Shown here piece by piece: positions 60,311-64,000 of a stretch of 64,000 nucleotides of DNA (positions are counted from its first letter, which is position 1; the number at the start of each line of letters is the position of its first letter). The position numbers were made by a program, and so were the translations under genes. The notes under the pieces were generated by a model. It was not told where the DNA came from. It did no database searches and worked only from the letters and a program-made list of their open reading frames with translations. Origin of the DNA: JAOUEA01 sp963719165. GTDB lineage: Bacteria; Actinomycetota; UBA4738; HRBIN12. The DNA is taken from contig CAVRAV010000001.1 in NCBI GenBank assembly GCA_963719165.1, forward strand, positions 2,108,001-2,172,000, read 5' to 3'.

Positions 60311-61582
60311 ATGCTCGACATCAAGGCGGTGCGCGACGACCCGGAGCGGTTCCGGGCCGCGCTCGCCCGGCGGAACCGAGGCGACGTCGTCGATCAGCTG
60401 TTGGAGGCCGACGAGCGGCGACGCAAGCTCACGACGCGGGCCGACGAGCTACGGGCCGCCCAGAACCGAGCTTCCAAGTCGATCGGGCAGGCCGGGGGAG
60501 ACGAGAAGCAGGCCCTGATCGACGAGGTGGCGTCCGCGAGCGCGGAGCTCAAGCAGGTCGAGCCAGATCTCGCCGAGGCGGAAGCGGACCTCGACGCACT
60601 GTTGGCCGCCACGCCGAACCTGCCGCACCCGAGCGCGCCCGACGGCTTCACGGACGAGGATGCGGTTGAGATCAAGCGGCACCTGGCTCCTCCCGCCTTC
60701 GAGTTCGAGCCGCGCGATCACGTGGCGCTCGGCGTCGCGCTGGGTGTGCTCGACGTCGATCGCGCCGTACGTACCAGCGGGGCCCGGTTCGTCTACCTCA
60801 TGGGAGACCTGGTGTTCGTCCAGTTCGCACTGATGCGACACGCGATGGACCTCTTGTCCATGGAGGGCTTCGTTCCCGTGATCCCCCCCGTCTTGGTGCG
60901 CGAGGACGCCATGTACGGGACCGGGTACCTTCCCACCGAGGACGTGAACATCTATCGCACGAGCGAGGATGACCTCTACCTCGTGGGCACGGCCGAGGTG
61001 CCGCTCGCCGCCGTGCACCTCGGGGAGATCCTCGACGAGGGCCAGCTGCCAACCCGCTACGCCGGCTACTCCACGTGCTTCCGCCGCGAGGCGGGCACGT
61101 ACGGGAAGGACATGGGCGGGATGTTCCGCGTGCATCAGTTCGACAAGGTGGAGATGTTCAGCTTCGTCACGCCGGAAGCGAGCTGGGACGAGCACGAGTA
61201 CCTGCTCTCGGTCGAGGAACGGATCCTCGGCAACCTCGAGATCCCCTACCGGGTCGTGAACATCGCGGCCGGAGATCTCGGAGGACCCGCGGCGAAGAAG
61301 TACGACATCGAGGGGTGGTTGCCGGGCCAAGGCCGGTATCGCGAGCTGACGTCGTGTTCGAACACCACCGACTACCAGGCGCGGCGTATGCGCACGAGGG
61401 TCCGGCGCGCCGATGGATCGCTCGAGACCCTGCACACGCTCAACGGGACGGCGACCGCAGTGGGGCGGACCCTCATCGCGCTGCTCGAGAATCACCAACA
61501 GGCCGACGGTTCCGTGGTGATGCCGTCGGCGCTGCACCCGTTCCTGCCCGAACGGGCACGGGTCCTCACGCCGAAGGGTTGA
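60311..61582 (+). CDS. serS: Seryl-tRNA synthetase
   Basis: 423-aa class II synthetase. An N-terminal coiled-coil arm (about 25-105) is followed by the catalytic core with TGYLPTEDVNIYRTSEDD, GTAEVPLAAVH, STCFRREAGTYGKDMGGMFR (motif 2), the loop HQFDKVEMF and motif 3 NGTATAVGRTLIALLENHQQ. The ATG directly follows the bactofilin stop. Its last 17 bases overlap the convergent PAS gene. Confidence 0.97.
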   Translation: MLDIKAVRDDPERFRAALARRNRGDVVDQLLEADERRRKLTTRADELRAAQNRASKSIGQAGGDEKQALIDEVASASAELKQVEPDLAEAEADLDALLAATPNLPHPSAPDGFTDEDAVEIKRHLAPPAFEFEPRDHVALGVALGVLDVDRAVRTSGARFVYLMGDLVFVQFALMRHAMDLLSMEGFVPVIPPVLVREDAMYGTGYLPTEDVNIYRTSEDDLYLVGTAEVPLAAVHLGEILDEGQLPTRYAGYSTCFRREAGTYGKDMGGMFRVHQFDKVEMFSFVTPEASWDEHEYLLSVEERILGNLEIPYRVVNIAAGDLGGPAAKKYDIEGWLPGQGRYRELTSCSNTTDYQARRMRTRVRRADGSLETLHTLNGTATAVGRTLIALLENHQQADGSVVMPSALHPFLPERARVLTPKG

Positions 61583-63746
61583 CCTTCGCGCCCGCCGGCG
61601 TGGCGTCCACTTCCCCGGCGCTCGCCTCGCCGCCGGACGTTGGGATCGACATCGTTAGCCCCTGCCAGCGCTGTGGAGCCTCGCCGGGCTCGCTGACGCG
61701 TCGCGCGACCGAATGTAGCCAGATCGCCACGCCGTCACGGCGGATGACCCGGAAACGCTCGTCCCGATGGCCACTTCGGAGCGCCTCACGATTGGCGCGG
61801 AACAGGCGATCCCGATCGTCGGGATGCAGCATCTGCTCGAGGACCCCCGCTTCTGAGGCGAGCTCGTCGGGCGCGCAGCCGAGGAGCTCCACGGATTGGG
61901 GTCCGACGTAGGAGTAGCGCTCGCGCCCGGTCTCGGGATCCACGGTTGCGGACCACGGCATCGCGGGCATCCCCTCCAACAGATCGCGATGTCGGCTCGA
62001 GACCGCCTCCAGGGCCAGCTCCTCCTCCTTGCGTGCGGTGATGTCCAGCAGCATCCCCTGGAAGCGATGCGGGCGGCCATGTGCGTCGCGGGAAACCAGC
62101 CGCCCTTGGTCGCGAACCCAGATGATGACCCCGTCGTGCGCGATCACCCGGTAGTCATCCGACCAAGGAGCCCCCGTGCGCCATACGTGTTCGGCATGTC
62201 TGACGAGCGCGTCGCGATCGTCGGGGTGTACGAGCTCGAACCAACGTTTCGGTTCGTCTTGCCACCACGCGCCCGCGAACCCGAGCATGTCCGCGATCTG
62301 GGGGCTGAGGTATTCGATGCGGATCGATGTGGGTTCCGTGCCGTGATCGAGCTCGTAGATGTAGAACACCGCCGGACCCGCTTCCGAGAGGGTTCGGTAC
62401 CGGGCCTCCGCCTCGGCTGCTTTCTGCTCCGCCTCCTTGCGAGCCGTGATGTCGAAGATCGCGCCCTGGAAGAGGCGGGGGCGCCCTCGCTGATCGCGTG
62501 AAAGGAGAGAGGCTCGGTCGAGGACCCACACGACCCGCCCGTCCTTGGCGAGGTATCGGTACTCGGCATCGAAGCCCACGCCGGCTTCCACGCTCGCCTC
62601 AGAGAGGGCCAGGACCCGATCGCGATCGTGGGGGTGCAAACGCTCCTTCCAGACGTCGATCCCCCATTCGTTCGGCGTGAAGCCCAAGATCGCTTCGATC
62701 TGCGGGCTCGTGTAGGGGTTCCCCCCCGCCCGATGCTCCTCGCCGTCCCAGACGATCTCCCAGGTGTAGACGACGGCAGGAAGATCCTCGATCAGGCGTT
62801 GGTACCGCTCCCGTTCCTGCACGAGTTCGCCCTCCACGCGGAGCCGCTCGCCGATCTCCAGGCCCATCAGCTCGACCGAGTCGGCCAGCTCGGCGGTGCG
62901 CCGTTCGACCCGGACCTCGAGGTCGTCGTTCATGAGGCGGAGTCGGTCCTCCAGCTCTCGGCGCTCAGAGATGTCGAGCATCACGCCGTGCCAGGTCGCG
63001 AGGCCGCTGTGGGGGTCGCGGACCAATTTCGCCTGATCGCGGACCCAGACCACGGACCCGTCGCTCGCGATCAACCGATACTCGCGTCCCCAAGGCTCGC
63101 CCGTCTGATTGTGGACATCCATGGCCGCGAGCTCCGTCTCCCGGTCCTCGGGGTGGAGCAGCTCGATCCATATGTCCGATTGGTCGAGCCACTCCTGGCG
63201 GTCGTAGCCCAGGAGCTCTTCGGCGTGCGGGCTCACGAACAGCGTCCTGCGCTCGTCGTCGGGGCCCATCTCGTAGACGATCGCGGGGACCTGCTCGACC
63301 AGCGCACGATATCGACGTTCGGAGCGCTGCCGTTCCAGCTCCGCGAGCTTTTCCGATGTGATCTCGACGAGCACGCCCTGCCACTCCAGGTCGCCGTCCG
63401 GGAGCCGCACGACTCGCGCGGTGTCTCGCACCCACACCACGGATCCGTCGGGACGCAGGTACCGGCATTCCACTTCGTAACTCGTGCGCGTCCGCTCGGC
63501 GTGATGCCACGCTTCGCGCATCCGCGGGTCGTCGGCGGGGTGGATCGTTCGATGCCAGAGCGTGGGATCGGCGAGGTACGCCGACGCCGGGTAGCCGAGG
63601 ATCTCCTCGATGTTCGGACTCGTGTAGTCGGACGTGCCCGCGTCGCTGTAGTGGTAGATCACCACCGGCAGGCGCTCCACCAGCGCCCGGTAGCGGGCTT
63701 CCGAGCTCAGGGGGTCATCGTGGGAGGGTCGTCGCCAACGCGCCAT
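61566..63746 (-). CDS. Multi-PAS sensor protein without output domain
   Basis: 726 aa with five PAS/PAC units at roughly 18-135, 142-268, 315-445, 455-590 and 595-705. PAC-type ends such as GSVVWVRDTARVV, GRVVWVLDRASLL and GVIIWVRDQGRLV are clear. A coiled coil (about 272-315) lies between units 2 and 3. No kinase, GGDEF, EAL or HTH domain follows the last PAS. The zinc-ribbon gene upstream ends 1 nt before its ATG, so the two form an operon. Confidence 0.85.
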   Translation of the reverse strand: MARWRRPSHDDPLSSEARYRALVERLPVVIYHYSDAGTSDYTSPNIEEILGYPASAYLADPTLWHRTIHPADDPRMREAWHHAERTRTSYEVECRYLRPDGSVVWVRDTARVVRLPDGDLEWQGVLVEITSEKLAELERQRSERRYRALVEQVPAIVYEMGPDDERRTLFVSPHAEELLGYDRQEWLDQSDIWIELLHPEDRETELAAMDVHNQTGEPWGREYRLIASDGSVVWVRDQAKLVRDPHSGLATWHGVMLDISERRELEDRLRLMNDDLEVRVERRTAELADSVELMGLEIGERLRVEGELVQERERYQRLIEDLPAVVYTWEIVWDGEEHRAGGNPYTSPQIEAILGFTPNEWGIDVWKERLHPHDRDRVLALSEASVEAGVGFDAEYRYLAKDGRVVWVLDRASLLSRDQRGRPRLFQGAIFDITARKEAEQKAAEAEARYRTLSEAGPAVFYIYELDHGTEPTSIRIEYLSPQIADMLGFAGAWWQDEPKRWFELVHPDDRDALVRHAEHVWRTGAPWSDDYRVIAHDGVIIWVRDQGRLVSRDAHGRPHRFQGMLLDITARKEEELALEAVSSRHRDLLEGMPAMPWSATVDPETGRERYSYVGPQSVELLGCAPDELASEAGVLEQMLHPDDRDRLFRANREALRSGHRDERFRVIRRDGVAIWLHSVARRVSEPGEAPQRWQGLTMSIPTSGGEASAGEVDATPAGAKVNPSA

Positions 63747-63747
63747 G

Positions 63748-63927
63748 TCAGGGGCGAACGGTCGGGGCTTTGAAGAGCTGACCGCACGTATTGCACTTCA
63801 TGTTCACGCGCGCCGCAGGCCCGGCGTGACCGAACGGCTGGGTATGGACGGAACCACACGTGGGGCAGGCGGGCCGCTCGGGGCGACCGTGGTCGTCCGG
63901 GGGCCTCTCGCCGGAGCCCGGGGTCAT
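63748..63927 (-). CDS. 59-aa zinc-ribbon protein
   Basis: Short frame with two CxxC knuckles (ACPTCGS and KCNTCGQLFK) and an acidic/proline-rich start. ATG overlaps the stop of the gene entering from the right edge (ATGA), and the stop lies next to the PAS gene start. It may act as an accessory or regulatory protein; function unknown. Confidence 0.65.
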   Translation of the reverse strand: MTPGSGERPPDDHGRPERPACPTCGSVHTQPFGHAGPAARVNMKCNTCGQLFKAPTVRP

Positions 63928-64000
63928 GGCCTCGAGCGTCCCTTCAGGGCCAAGCGAGCCGCGATATCCAGCGCGACGATCGACACCAGCCAGCGCACCG
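63924..64000 (-). CDS. Partial CDS entering from the right edge
   Basis: 24 C-terminal residues (RWLVSIVALDIAARLALKGR then SRP-stop), hydrophobic then basic, as at the end of a membrane protein. The 4-nt overlap with the zinc-ribbon start supports it as coding. Confidence 0.5.
   Translation of the reverse strand, partial: VRWLVSIVALDIAARLALKGRSRP

Overview
The window is about 67% GC and almost fully coding. It looks like the near-origin region of an uncultivated, probably deep-branching member of the Actinomycetota. The evidence is the gene set and its order: a DciA-like DUF721 tail, gyrB, gyrA, a DUF3566 membrane protein, then tRNA-Ile and tRNA-Ala. There is also crgA, the fhaA-fhaB-pstP-rodA-pbpA-pknB signalling and elongation cluster, and many genes that look leaderless, with a TANNNT box 6-9 nt before the start codon and no Shine-Dalgarno. 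The class cannot be fixed from sequence reading alone.

Layout. 1-6.9 kb holds gyrase, an M23 peptidase and DUF3566. 6.95-10.17 kb is a decayed genomic island inserted in tRNA-Ile(GAT). It leaves a 5' tRNA fragment on the left and an intact tRNA on the right, and carries a broken tyrosine integrase, a DUF4386 membrane protein, a DUF1801 protein, a 33-aa membrane microprotein and a possible HNH remnant. 10-22 kb holds a GNAT-menC pair, a 23-residue-repeat protein, a cupin, tRNA-Ala, a Bax-inhibitor-like protein, secreted hydrolases, a PQQ-type sugar dehydrogenase, an orphan molybdopterin hydroxylase large subunit, an S9 peptidase and crgA. 22-36 kb holds an S45 acylase, a heterodimeric ABC exporter, an acyl-CoA ligase, a flippase-like protein, proline dehydrogenase coupled to a frameshifted DHDPS-family gene, a DJ-1 protein, isocitrate lyase with a structured leader, and a delta-60 repeat protein.

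36.8-43.3 kb is a compact histidine operon read leftward: a 56-aa membrane ORF, then hisD-C-B-H-A-F-I-G, with most junctions overlapping. HU follows. 43.8-52.2 kb is the leftward cluster fhaA-fhaB-pstP-rodA-pbpA-pknB-thyX, which joins phosphosignalling and septal or elongation peptidoglycan synthesis to a tandem-domain ThyX in the position where mycobacteria carry pknA/pknB. 52-64 kb holds tRNA-Leu, a TetR-MFS pair with a palindromic operator, a second kinase with an FN3 ectodomain, an ABC exporter, DUF4446-bactofilin-serS and a five-PAS protein without an output domain.

The most unusual items are the island at tRNA-Ile with its displaced promoter, the ThyX whose signature is split between its two halves, stop codons that coincide with putative -10 boxes, the terminator-like leader of aceA, and three separate one-base losses (two in C/G runs, one at an ABC ATPase start) that may be assembly errors or real pseudogenes.
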